Source: Apostichopus japonicus (taxonomy: Eukaryota; Echinodermata; Holothuroidea; Aspidochirotida; Stichopodidae). From it: a stretch of 64,000 nucleotides of DNA. A model generated the notes under the pieces. It saw nothing but the letters and a program-made list of their open reading frames with translations. It ran no database searches and was not told where the DNA came from. Both the position numbers and the translations under genes were made by a program. Where the stretch lies: assembly GCF_037975245.1 (NCBI RefSeq), contig NC_092572.1:30167989-30231988 (forward strand), given 5' to 3'. Positions 12,527-23,876 of this stretch are shown here, in pieces (within the stretch, counting starts at the first letter, position 1; the number at the start of each line of letters is the position of its first letter).

Positions 12527-14204
12527 TAGGGTTGGGCGATATTTGCTTTTTAACGTCACGATAAATAGATCAAAAATTATCGCGATATTTCGATAATTAC
12601 GATAATTTTTCCTTGTTGTTTTTAGTGTGTTCGCGAACACACTAACAACAACTGCCGATTTCCCACCGGTGTTTTTGCGCAGCGAAAACACCAACCCCTG
12701 TTGCGTGCGAGCATAATGGCGTGGGGTCCAGGGGCCCGCCTTAGGACCCCTGTAGAGTCAAGGGGTGGAACCCCTTGTGTGGTCCAGGGGGCGAAAGCCC
12801 CGGAAAATTTTAGTATTTTCGCGTGTCTGGCGATAAAAAATTCGCAGTTGAGGATTCAAAATACTGACAATACTGACAATTTAAATTGTCACAAAACTGA
12901 TGAAAATTTAAAAATTACAAGTTAGAGTAGCTATATTATGTGATAAAATGAAAAGAGATTTAATCTGTTTTACAATCTCTAAAAAGTTTATCTTACAAAA
13001 TTGTCGATATTATGAAACAAACTACGTTCGGCAAAGCCCCGTTTCTTGACTGCCTAACCACGTGCACTATACGTACATCAGTTTACAACTGCAGTGTTTA
13101 CCGCTACTTAAATATCACGGTAGGCTACATGTGCTTCAAAGTTTCCCAGGTACCTTGCCAAACAACCCCGTCTAACACCTGTTTGTTAACATTTTTGACA
13201 CGTTTCCAAAAAACTTTTCATGGAGTAAACTGTTTTGGCTCCACTCTAGAATTAATTACGTCAGTCAGTAAAGGATCGGTAAAGTTATGCGAAATATTAT
13301 CTTAGACGTTCAAGAAAAGTAGGTAAATATCCCCGTAACGTAAGTAAAACACACCTCAAGCCAACCGACTCCTCCGCATGAACAAAACAATCTATTCCCC
13401 ATGATACACGAGGCACAGTCTATACCACACAGACATAGCACGATATCAAGGCCCCAATAGCTACAGTATGGTCATCTTTATGATAATAATCCTTGTAATA
13501 CCATGTTTTAGGCCACTTGGCATGATCAACTTAATGCTAAATATTGTTTCCATGTCTTTGTAGAAAACGTCAACTTCGCAAAATACAATTAGTTGTGTTT
13601 TTATTGTTACGTGAGATCCGTAACCGACGAAGTGGTTAGGCTATGTACTATACTTAACTATGGTAGGACATTAATTTTTAACTTTTTATTGGGAATTTCT
13701 AGAAAATATTTTCTTTTTCCCCCGCTTAACTCCAGATGTGGTCTTATGGTTTATTCATAAATGGGTGTACTAGAGCCTTGTTTACATGACATTAGTTGCA
13801 TTTAGCACGATATGCCAGTTTCGCGTGAATTTTTCGAAAGTATTTGGCTCGATCTTTCGTAAAATTTGGAAGGTGTACCAACTTACTGTTCGTACACAAT
13901 TGGTAATTTCTCTACTGATTTTCCGAGTTTTTTTCTCTATACAGTCAATGTTGTGGAGGACGGGGTTTTTACGAAGTTCAAAAGGCAGTTAATGAAGTTG
14001 ATAAACTTTATATCTTTTCAACTTTCCCCATGGAATGCTAAAATAACATTTACACATAAAACGGAGAAAGGATAATCGCATTTTTTTCCACATTTATTTC
14101 AAATTTCTTTAACAAGAAATTATCGTCATTTGTTCAATCATCAAAAAATATCGTCTTGAAAAAATTTATCGCGATAATAATTTTCGATATATCGCCCAAC
14201 CCTA
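12527..14204 (+). mobile_element. Non-autonomous hAT-type element B, 1.68 kb
   Basis: It has inverted termini TAGGGTTGGGCGATAT and ATATCGCCCAACCCTA, flanked by a perfect 8-bp duplication CTCACAAT (12519..12526 and 14205..14212). The subterminal parts are rich in ATCGCGATA-like palindromes. The core (about 12625..13950) is an inverted homologue of element A at 9.1-10.9 kb, including GCGTGTCTGGCGATAAAAAA and CAACTGCGAATT-type blocks. No intact transposase frame was seen. Confidence 0.9.
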
Positions 14205-14212
14205 CTCACAAT

Positions 14213-15790
14213 TATATTTTCACTCCTATTATAAAATAGGGAAACCATCTTGTCTAGAGTTACAATATTTATAGCTTGGATTGAAAAGTAGGATGGGTAT
14301 CTCCCTCAATATTATTTGGGATTTTAAAATGCTGGCATATACAGCTTTATTCACCAGTTTAGTATAAGGCAAAATGTTTCTGAAATTTTACATTTTTACC
14401 AGAAATTATATATAGGCCAAACATTTTCAAATATATTTAGCCAGAAAATTATTAAATATGATTAACTGTTAAATATACTTTTCTGTAGTCTAATGGTTTT
14501 TGTCCCTTTTGTAGTTCCAGTGAAAAACAACACTTGATATTTTGAATATCACAAAGACCTTTAAGAAATCGGTATAACTTAGTTTGCCAGCAGGAAAATA
14601 TGTTTTCCTTGCAAACATAGCACAGCCCCAATCAATCCAGACTTTTATGGTAGCCCTAATCTTGTCTCGTAAATGAAGTTTCATGTGTATCAAAGTAACT
14701 AGAACTTAACACATTTGAGTTGGACAAAATAAGTTAAAACCAAGCCTGGAAAGCAGTGATCTGTACTATGAGCAAATATCATGACTTTGTATCATGTCTC
14801 CACTGAGTTTTTTCCATGTTTACCAAATTCACTGGATTGAACCACCTAGGGCTATACTTAGGATTAGTAAATCAATCTATGACTCCCTCAGACATGTACA
14901 AAGAGGAATAGACTGGATCAACAACTTGCTATATTTTTGTAATAATTGTTACCCAGCCACAACTGAACAAGCTTTCAACCCGCCCAAATGAAATATATTG
15001 TAAGGGCAGTTCTATGGGGCATTTTATGAATATGCTAACAATGAAAAATTCATTTTGTTATGAACAAGAATGGAATGAAAACTTTAACAAATGGTCAAAA
15101 TTCCTTGCATAGCACATTTTTACGTGCATAATGCACAGAGATTTTCAGGTGCGGTGACTTTTACAAAGAAAGTCCTAAACAATGCTTACAATGTTTCACC
15201 GTTTTATATTTTCATATCATGTTTTAAAAACTTTTGACCACCACGATTTAAATAGTCGTTTTTGCTGTAAACAACTAACAGACTGCCAACTACTGTTCTG
15301 CGAATTTGCTCAAATGGAGGGGAAAATCCATACATATGAAAAAACAGAAAGGGTCACAAGATGATGACATCAACAATGAGCAGTAAAAAGGTCACCCATA
15401 TTGAGAGAGCTGTTGAATGGTACAGTGGTGAAAAAGCCATAAATCTCTTGGAGATGAAATTGCAACTTTTAAAATAATTTACTGGTAGTATTCCACATTC
15501 CAGACATCTGATGCACCAGACCTAAAGTTATTTTAATGTGACAGGGTGCAATAAACATGAATATAATTTATGTGGTTGGACAGATTCAGACCTACTGTAT
15601 TGAGTGTGGTCATTAGTCAATAGATTCATAACAGGTGTGTGCAGCCTTTATTGTAATGGAGGATATAATAATAATAATAAACTCAATAGTTATTGTCTTG
15701 ATTCTCTTGAATGACCATTGGTTCATGAATATGTTGAAAACTTTGATATTATGTTCTCAATTGTTTCTCTGTGCAGACTAGTGTTTTATA
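14213..15790. other. Unassigned AT-rich DNA
   Basis: No exon or repeat terminus recognised. A short ATA repeat is at about 15667..15680. Confidence 0.5.
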
Positions 15791-16340
15791 CAGTGTCTCC
15801 CTATTAATGCTGAGTGATGTGCCATACAGTGTCTCCCTATTAATGCTGAGTGATGTGCCATACAGTGTCTCCCTATTAATGCTGAGTGATGTGCCATACA
15901 GTGTCTCCCTATTAATGCTGAGTGATGTGCCATACAGTGTCTCCCTATTAATGCTGAGTGATGTGCCATACAGTGTCTCCCTATTAATGCTGAGTGATGT
16001 GCCATACAGTGTCTCCCTATTAATGCTGAGTGATGTGCCATACAGTGTCTCCCTATTAATGCTGAGTGATGTGCCATACAGTGTCTCCCTATTAATGCTG
16101 AGTGATGTGCCATACAGTGTCTCCCTATTAATGCTGAGTGATGTGCCATACAGTGTCTCCCTAATAATGCTGAGTGATGTGCCATACAGTGTCTCCCTAT
16201 TAATGCTGAGTGATGTGCCATACAGTGTCTCCCTATTAATGCTGAGTGATGTGCCATACAGTGTCTCCCTATTAATGCTGAGTGATGTGCCATACAGTGT
16301 CTCCCTATTAATGCTGAGTGATGTGCCATACAGTGTCTCC
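15791..16340 (+). repeat. Tandem array, 15 full copies of a 36-bp unit
   Basis: The unit begins CAGTGTCTCCCTATTAATGC and repeats at 36-bp steps from 15791. The only unit difference I see is TAATAATG for TATTAATG near 16163. The sixteenth unit is cut by a transposon after GTCTCC and resumes at 17078. The 36-bp period (12 codons) keeps frames open on both strands, so the 232- and 211-codon frames here are artefacts of the period. Confidence 0.95.
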
Positions 16341-17077
16341 CAGGGATGTAAGTGCAGCCAAAAAAAAAACCGGAAAAATATTCGGAGACCCCAGGTGAAT
16401 GCCGTCCTAACACATCCTACTCCTACTCCTAGCTCTGACTACTTACACACTATCGTTATGTTAGGCTAGCTTAGAAGTATTAGCGCTAACACATCCTAGG
16501 CTACCCCTAGTTCTTACTACTTACACACTATCGTTATGTTAGGCTAGCTCAAAGTTACGAATACGTCGCAGCGAACTACGGAATAAAAAACAGTCTCACA
16601 TTCGAATGCGATCACAAATATCGACTATCATATGCGTAACCCGTAGATTTCCGCCGCTCACAAATATCACAAGCGTTAATTCCAAAACTTATGTCGCGCA
16701 CCAGCAGTTACGAAGATATTAATTAGCAGTCCAATCAACATGAATTCTAAGGCAAAGTTTTTCAACGACAGAAATGAGCTATAGCGATTTGAAGTTCGCA
16801 CGTACGCAACGATATTCACATGGCACAATGTTGTACAGTGCAATGCGATGATGCGAAACTGGAAATGGTATTTTGAGTGATCGATGAGTGAAAATTGAAG
16901 TTAGCTTGCTGCAACGGGCCAGGCATTTTTGCCGCGTTGTGTCTTTGATATTCGAACAATTTTGTGGAACTTTATTGGAATTAAAAAAAAAACGGATTTC
17001 CGTAAAAATCCGGAAGACTTATTGGAATTAAAAAAACAACCGGATTTCCGTAAAAATCCGGAAGACTTACATCCCTG
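16341..17077 (+). mobile_element. Small hAT-type element inserted in the 36-bp array
   Basis: Termini are CAGGGATGTAAGT at the left and ACTTACATCCCTG at the right. The flanks GTCTCC (16335..16340) and GTCTCC (17078..17083) are a direct repeat. Only 6-7 bp match, less than the 8 bp expected for hAT, so the superfamily call is inferential. Near the right end a roughly 47-bp block with CCGGATTTCCGTAAAAATCC is duplicated (about 16972 and 17019). No transposase frame. Confidence 0.75.
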
Positions 17078-17109
17078 GTCTCCCTATTAATGCTGAGTGA
17101 TGTGCCATG
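17078..17109 (+). repeat. Continuation of the interrupted 36-bp array
   Basis: GTCTCCCTATTAATGCTGAG and the following ATGTGCCAT complete the array unit broken at 16340. Confidence 0.9.
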
Positions 17110-17673
17110 GCACTACTATGAAGTTTTGTTAACATACTTCACAGCCAGCTCGGAACACTAGTCACATTGCATCAGACTTTAAAGACAATATAAATACTGA
17201 GAGAAAAAACTATAAGCCAACTGCAAAAGCCTTTCTAAATAAATATCATAATAGTAAGAGGGCCTGGCATTTTGATCCTAGAGGGACCTTCTTCAGAAGC
17301 TAACTGAAAGAGATCTGTCCTTGATCTTACCTCCCATTTTGCTGTGCCTATTTTTGCTCTTATCATTGCTCATTTGTCCAATTTAACTGTTTGTCCATTT
17401 GTGTCTCTCAACATTTTCTTAGAAACCATCTGAATAAGATCCTGCTGGAATTGAAATGTCAGGCCCTCTAACTTTTACAAATCTATATAAATACTGAGCG
17501 GTGCACAAGTGTGACCAAAGTTTATCAACACATGTGTTCGTCTTTATTAAGAAACAAATGTACAGACTGAATGTGTGTGTGATTCAGAGTTAACAATGTG
17601 AGACAAAAACTCCAAGCAAATAGTACCATAACGCAAGGCATCATCAATAACAGTATTTACAAAGCAAATGCAG
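17110..17673. other. Unassigned spacer between two arrays
   Basis: No exon or transposon terminus recognised. Confidence 0.5.
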
Positions 17674-19597
17674 TATTACTAGGTTTCACTGGTCTTTCTG
17701 ACAAGGCTTTTCACCTTACCTAATGGATATACTGCAAGTTATTACTAGGTTTCATTGGTCTTTCTGACATGGCTGTTCACCTTACCTAATGGATATACTG
17801 CAAGTTATTACTAGGTTTCATTGGTCTTTCTGACATGGCTGTTCACCTTACCTAATGGATATACTGCAAGTTATTACTAGGTTTCATTGGTATTTCTGAC
17901 AAGGCTTTTCACCTTACCTAATGGATATACTGCAAGTTATTACTAGGTTTCATTGGTCTTTCTGACATGGCTGTTCACCTTACCTAATGGATATACTGCA
18001 AGTTATTACTAGGTTTCATTGGTCTTTCTGACATGGCTGTTCACCTTACCTAATGGATATACTGCAAGTTATTACTAGGTTTCATTGGTATTTCTGACAT
18101 GGCTGTTCACCTTACCTAATGGATATACTGCAAGTTATTACTAGGTTTCATTGGTATTTCTGACATGGCTTTTCACCTTACCTAATGTATATACTGGAAG
18201 TTATTACTAGGTTTCATTGGTATTTCTGACAAGGCTTTTCACCTTACCTAATGTATATACTGCAAGTTATTACTAGGTTTCATTGGTATTTCTGACAAGG
18301 CTTTTCACCTTACCTAATGGATATACTGCAAGTTATTACTAGGTATCATTGGTATTTCTGACATGGCTTTTCACCTTACCTAATGGATATACTGCAAGTT
18401 ATTACTAGGTTTCATTGGTATTTCTGACATGGCTTTTCACCTTACCTAATGTATATACTGGAAGTTATTACTAGGTTTCATTGGTCTTTCTGACATGGCT
18501 TGTCACCTTACCTAATGTATATACTGCAAGTTATTACTAGGTTTCATTGGTCGTTCTGACATGGCTGTTCACCTTACCTAATGGATATACTGCAAGTTAT
18601 TACTAGGTATCATACATCGTTCTGACATGGCTGTTCACCTTACCTAATGGATATACTGCAAGTTATTACTAGGTTTCATTGGTCGTTCTGACATGGCTTT
18701 TCACCTTACCTAATGTATATACTGCAAGTTATTACTAGGTATCATTGGTCGTTCTGACATGGCTGTTCACCTTACCTAATGGATATACTGCAAGTTATTA
18801 CTAGGTATCATTGGTACAGTATTTCTGACATGGCTGTTCACCTTACCTAATGGATATACTGCAAGTTATTACTAGGTATCATTGGTCGTTCTGACATGGC
18901 TGTTCACCTTACCTAATGGATATACTGCAAGTTATTACTAGGTATCATTGGTCGTTCTGACATGGCTGTTCACCTTACCTAATGGATATACTGCAAGTTA
19001 TTACTAGGTTTCATTGGTATTTCTGACAAGGCTTTTCACCTTACCTAATGGATATACTGCAAGTTAATACTAGGTATCATTGGTCGTTCTGACATGGCTT
19101 TTCACCTTACCTAATGGATATACTGCAAGTTATTACTAGGTATCATTGGTCGTTCTGACATGGCTTTTCACCTTACCTAATGGATATACTGCAAGTTATT
19201 ACTAGGTATCATTGGTCGTTCTGACATGGCTTTTCACCTTACCTAATGGATATACTGCAAGTTATTACTAGGTTTCATTGGTATTTCTGACAAGGCTTTT
19301 CACCTTACCTAATGGATATACTGCAAGTTATTACTAGGTTTCATTGGTATTTCTGACAAGGCTTTTCACCTTACCTAATGGATATACTGCAAGTTATTAC
19401 TAGGTTTCATTGGTATTTCTGACATGGCTTTTCACCTTACCTAATGGATATACTGCAAGTTATTACTAGGTATCATTGGTCGTTCTGACATGGCTTTTCA
19501 CCTTAACTAATGGATATACTGCAAGTTATTACTAGGTTTCATTGGTATTTCTGACATGGCTTTTCACTTTACCTAATGGATATACTGCAAGTTATTA
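17674..19597 (+). repeat. Tandem array, about 29 copies of a 66-bp unit
   Basis: The unit contains TTATTACTAGGTTTCATTGG, then TTTCTGACATGGCT, TTCACCTTACCTAATGGATA and TACTGCAAG. Recurrent variants (ATGGCTGTTC/AAGGCTTTTC, GGTCTTT/GGTCGTT/GGTATTT, GGTTTC/GGTATC) are mixed along the array, suggesting unequal exchange or conversion. One unit carries a small insertion (about 18816). On the minus strand each unit includes a donor-like AG|GTAAGG preceded 12 bases upstream by an acceptor-like CTTGCAG. It shares its period, but not its sequence, with the array at 59066. Confidence 0.95.
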
Positions 19598-21900
19598 AAA
19601 CATCTTAACATGGGGTGAAAGTCTACATTCTAATATTCAAATTCTTTCCACTGATATTTATTGCAGACATGCTTTGTTCCTGGAGAAACTTTACTTAAAT
19701 CCAGAAAGTTATGGGGACACACTTCAAAGGGTACCCCTGTCTGCTTCCCTATAGTTTGTTTTTACTAATTCTTGCCCTGGGGCAATGAACTGGTTTTGTT
19801 GAAAGCTGCTAAGCTTTAAAATCAAAGGGCAGTGGATCTTGCACCTGGCTTTGTACTGTGAGAACCTACAACTCTATTTCAAGTTAGATCCTAATATATG
19901 TATGTAACAATCATCAACTTTTCAATTTGTTGTTACAGCAAGCTTGGTAGAAATGGATTGATGTCTAAAAGTAGAGGGCTAAGAGGTGGTCACTTGATGC
20001 ATAACAGGAAGTTTGATTCAAAATCATCAAATTGCTATGCAAATACTAACAGGACACAACATACTGTTATCTTGAAGCAAGGGTAAGAGACAAACTTACT
20101 ACACAAAATTTGAACACTAAGTTATTTCCTGCCAAAGGGTATCAATATTGTATCTGTTAAAATTCCTCCAATCCTGACCTAAGCTGCTCCTGAATATGCC
20201 TTCAATGTATACAAATAAACCAATTTTTCATATCCAAGTGGGATGGAGTTAGACTGTACTTCTCATTACTAAGCATTTCCCTAGCTGAAATATAATATTA
20301 TTGTTTGTTAAATTAAGACTCCTCAATCACCAAAACTCAAAGTCAGCATCATACTTTTTTTCCATTGCTTCATCAATTTCTGGCAACTTGCTCAATCCTG
20401 CAGTATTTACAATTGAACAATTCAGATCCCTTTCATTTCTTTATCAGAAATTGAAAAAAATTACCAAGTGAGTAAGAACCATTGATTCTGAAGTATCAGA
20501 GCCAAGTTATATCATAGATCTGACAAAAGTAGCAGCTATTCAAAATGTTTTACTATCAAAATTCTGCCATTGTTTGAAAACTTACTTGAAAACTATGGAA
20601 TAAGATTATGAACTGTATTAATGTACTTGATCTGTATATCCTGTGTTCATCCAATAAACCTAAAAAAAAGCTTTGAGTGAGAGCAACTTGAAACATAACT
20701 GGCTGAGCTCTGAACACAAACAATTAAGTTTTGAGAACAGATTCCATATACTCTATTAATTGGATTTATCGTCAACTCTTTTCAAGACGATTCACTGATT
20801 GATTCGTAAGTGAAACCATCAGGCACTATTTATCACTCGAAACTCGAGATTCACAACCATCATGTTAATCAAAATTGTCCTTTAATATTTCCCAAGGAAG
20901 AAGGCCATGTTGATGACACGGTGATGTATCCCATAATGTAATATTCTAGATATCTAGAGATATAAACCAGGTAGTGGGCAATAGAATGACTCATGTCAGG
21001 CTTGAGTCAATGATAATTTCATCCTCTGGTAAGTTCATTTCTACAGATTTGAATCATTGGTGCCATTAAATTGGTAGCACTGTATAATTTTTTTCAGTAT
21101 TTCCATTAATGAGACAATGCAACTGATAGACTAGTGTAATATTGAAAAGACACACTGGTTGATCATATTAAGAGAGGGAATCTTGGAATATAAGAAACAT
21201 TTCAGAAAAAAGAGATTCTGACAAACAACAATATCAAAGTAAAATCAAACTGTTAGCAAACTGCTTATCCACTAGAGAGCAACAATATCAATGGTAACAT
21301 ACTAGATCTGAATCCTTTGGTCTGTTTATGATTATTTATCCAGAGTTGCCACAAATGAAATGAAGTGAAAATCCACATTAGCAAAGTAGTAGGGAATCAA
21401 TCATAAGAAGTGTGATTTTCATACAGTGCAACTTCTAATTTGTCCCATCCCCAAAGCATTAGTTTTACCTACCCACACATGTACAGTCATTAATATTCCA
21501 ATTAATTTATCAAGCTATATACAGAATTAACATATTACACCAGACAGAATACCATAAACACTGCATATAAACAAAATCATGAAAAAGCAATCTGTGTAGA
21601 ATTATTAATGTCAAGTAGCAACATATTCAGTGAACTGATTAATGGTTCTTTCCACTTAGTAGAAGAGGAGGCACAACAATCATACTTTTATCATGACAGT
21701 ATAGTAGTTCTAATATGCAATAGTGTTTGAATAATTGTGATCAACCAATACCTAGGCTATCATAAATTGTCAAGTACTGTATGTGGTCAACAGACAGTTG
21801 GCAATTCCAATCAATAGATACCTAAGCTGTAAAATGTAACCAAGATTAGACATTCCCATTATCATTGTACATACATGTCTTGGATGCAAACGTACACAGA
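19598..21900. other. Unassigned AT-rich DNA
   Basis: No exon recognised. A block at about 21249 (GTTAGCAAACTGCTTATCCA) recurs inside the hAT at about 42583. Confidence 0.5.
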
Positions 21901-21904
21901 CTTA

Positions 21905-22068
21905 TGCCCTCAGTGCAAGGCTGCTCGTAATACACTGCACATAACTCAAAAAACCAGAATGCAAAAATGCATTTGTGGTTTTGATGATGTGACATGAGCA
22001 GATTTCTTCATGAATCTGACAAAATGTATAGTGAGGAGACATGTTTACAAAGGTTTCAGGATTTGACC
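21905..22068 (-). repeat. Dispersed repeat copy (inverted relative to 43930..44065)
   Basis: On the minus strand it reads GGGGTCAAATCCTGAAACC, TTTGTAAACATGT, then CACATCATCAAAACCACAAA. The plus strand at 43940..44065 has the same blocks in the same order. Confidence 0.65.
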
Positions 22069-22076
22069 CCTGATTA

Positions 22077-23868
22077 AGCTTGCACGGTTTCATGAAACCC
22101 CAAAACCGGTTTTTATCTTGCCAAAAACCGAATCTGGCTAAAAAACCAGGTTTTTTTTTTCCCTCCCGAATTTAATTAAAAACATCCAAATCTCTGACGG
22201 AGGTGTCGCGATCGCTAAGATGCGTATTTTTGAAGCTTTACCAACAGCGGTCCAAGTCTAGTTCGTTCGCTGTAAAGGGTTTAAGATGGGAGTTACTGTC
22301 TTCATGACTCTCCTCTTTATTACCCACGTTAACTTAACTGAAGTAAAAATGTTGAAAAGAAATGTTTTAGTGAAATGTTTTCTTAAAGTTTTTACATCAG
22401 TACACGTATCGTTTGTCTTCATGAAGTTCAAGTTCGTGTTCAGAAAAAAATTCGCGGTCATTCCGATCACCCGATGGTCTCGTCAGCTAGAAAACTACTC
22501 TGATAATGACAGTACAAGTAAACATTTACCTACAATCGTCTAAAAATTTCTGTTAACTAAGGAAGGGGTTGCTCGGTGGGTTGCTTACTGTTTAACCTGC
22601 TAATGATGATAAAATAGAATTCGTTGGTTAACACACACAAAATTTGCCCCAGATGGAGAATCGTCCTAAACGTAGATGTTCTTGTAATCCCCTCCCGAGA
22701 AACTACAATAAATTGCTCTACCCCCAAATTCACGCTATTAAGATGTTATATTTTCGGAGATTAGGGCTGAGCGTAACCCCATTATGACCATTGAAGATTG
22801 TACAAAAAATTGCTTCACAATATGATTGGTCTGATAAACAGTAGCAGCGGGAATATCCTCAAGTTCGCATGGATTATCTGGGTCGGAAAAAATTGTTTAC
22901 CCCGTGTATCACGATTTTCCAGAAATTAAATATTGGATGCTCTAAAAATGAATTATATTCTCTACTGACAATGTTTTAATGTTCAAATACGTAGGTGTAG
23001 GCCTAAGATAAGGTAAAACCTTCCTCAATAATTTCTATTTTGCGTTTGCTTCTTTCATTAACTTGTTAATAACTTCATATAATTAACATTACTACTAACA
23101 TCGCACTGCTGCCGCTGCTTATGCTTGCTCTCCACGTCTATTGGATCAGACTACATAAATATCCAATTTAGCTCTAGCTCTTAAACAGTTGTTACTACTA
23201 CTATCTGTTATGCAGGCCCAGGGTTCGCATTAGCCGCGAGATTGGGCGATTCGCGCAATTTGATCGCATTTGGAATTAACGATTAGTAAAAAGCCACTTG
23301 CGATCATTATTTTTAGTTGTCCCGTCTATAATCCATAAACATCTTGTAAAATTCCTTGTCAGCCTTTCCTTCTATGAAATAAACGAATGAATAAATAATA
23401 ATTTCATCCACATGGTAGCCTAACACCACAATAAGTCAATGTGAATCTAGCTAAGACTAACCATCTGTTTATTAGCTGAAATTGTGACGCAGTTATAAGA
23501 TAGCCATGGAATACTTTCGCTATTGCTGTTATCTTCGACCACATGGTAGCCTAATACCACACTAAGTCAATGGGAAATCTGCCTAAACCGTCGGTTTTCC
23601 CTTTTTTTATTTTTATTAATCACACTTTCGTAGGATTCGGGTAATAAATTAGGAACCAGGTAGTATCGCGTCGGGCGGGTACCTTCGTTATTGCTGTTAT
23701 CTTCGACCACATGGTAGCCTAACACCACACTTAGTCAATGGGAAATCTCCCTAACCGTCGTTTTGCCAATTTTTTTTTTAAATCACACTTTGCGTAGGAT
23801 TCGGGTAATAAATTAGGAACCAGATAGTATCGCGTCGGGCGGGTACCCGGATAACCCGTGCAAACACT
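22077..23868 (+). mobile_element. Probable hAT-type element with diverged ends, 1.8 kb
   Basis: The right end reads GTGCAAACACT and the left AGCTTGCACGG, a short diverged inverted repeat. The flanks CCTGATTA (22069..22076) and ACTAATTA (23869..23876) agree at 6 of 8 positions, as expected for an old target duplication. The right part holds three partial tandem copies of a segment starting CACATGGTAGCCTAA (about 23411, 23540, 23708). No transposase frame recognised. The assignment is inference; the right end alone is certain to be repeated (see 9053..10940). Confidence 0.5.
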
Positions 23869-23876
23869 ACTAATTA

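Noticed and set aside
15771-16469. Repeat proteins of 232 and 211 codons over the 36-bp array
   Set aside because: The period is a multiple of three, so frames stay open on both strands; there is no flanking coding signal.
17674-19597. CRISPR-like array
   Set aside because: The repeats are contiguous with no unique spacers of regular size, and the DNA is clearly eukaryotic.
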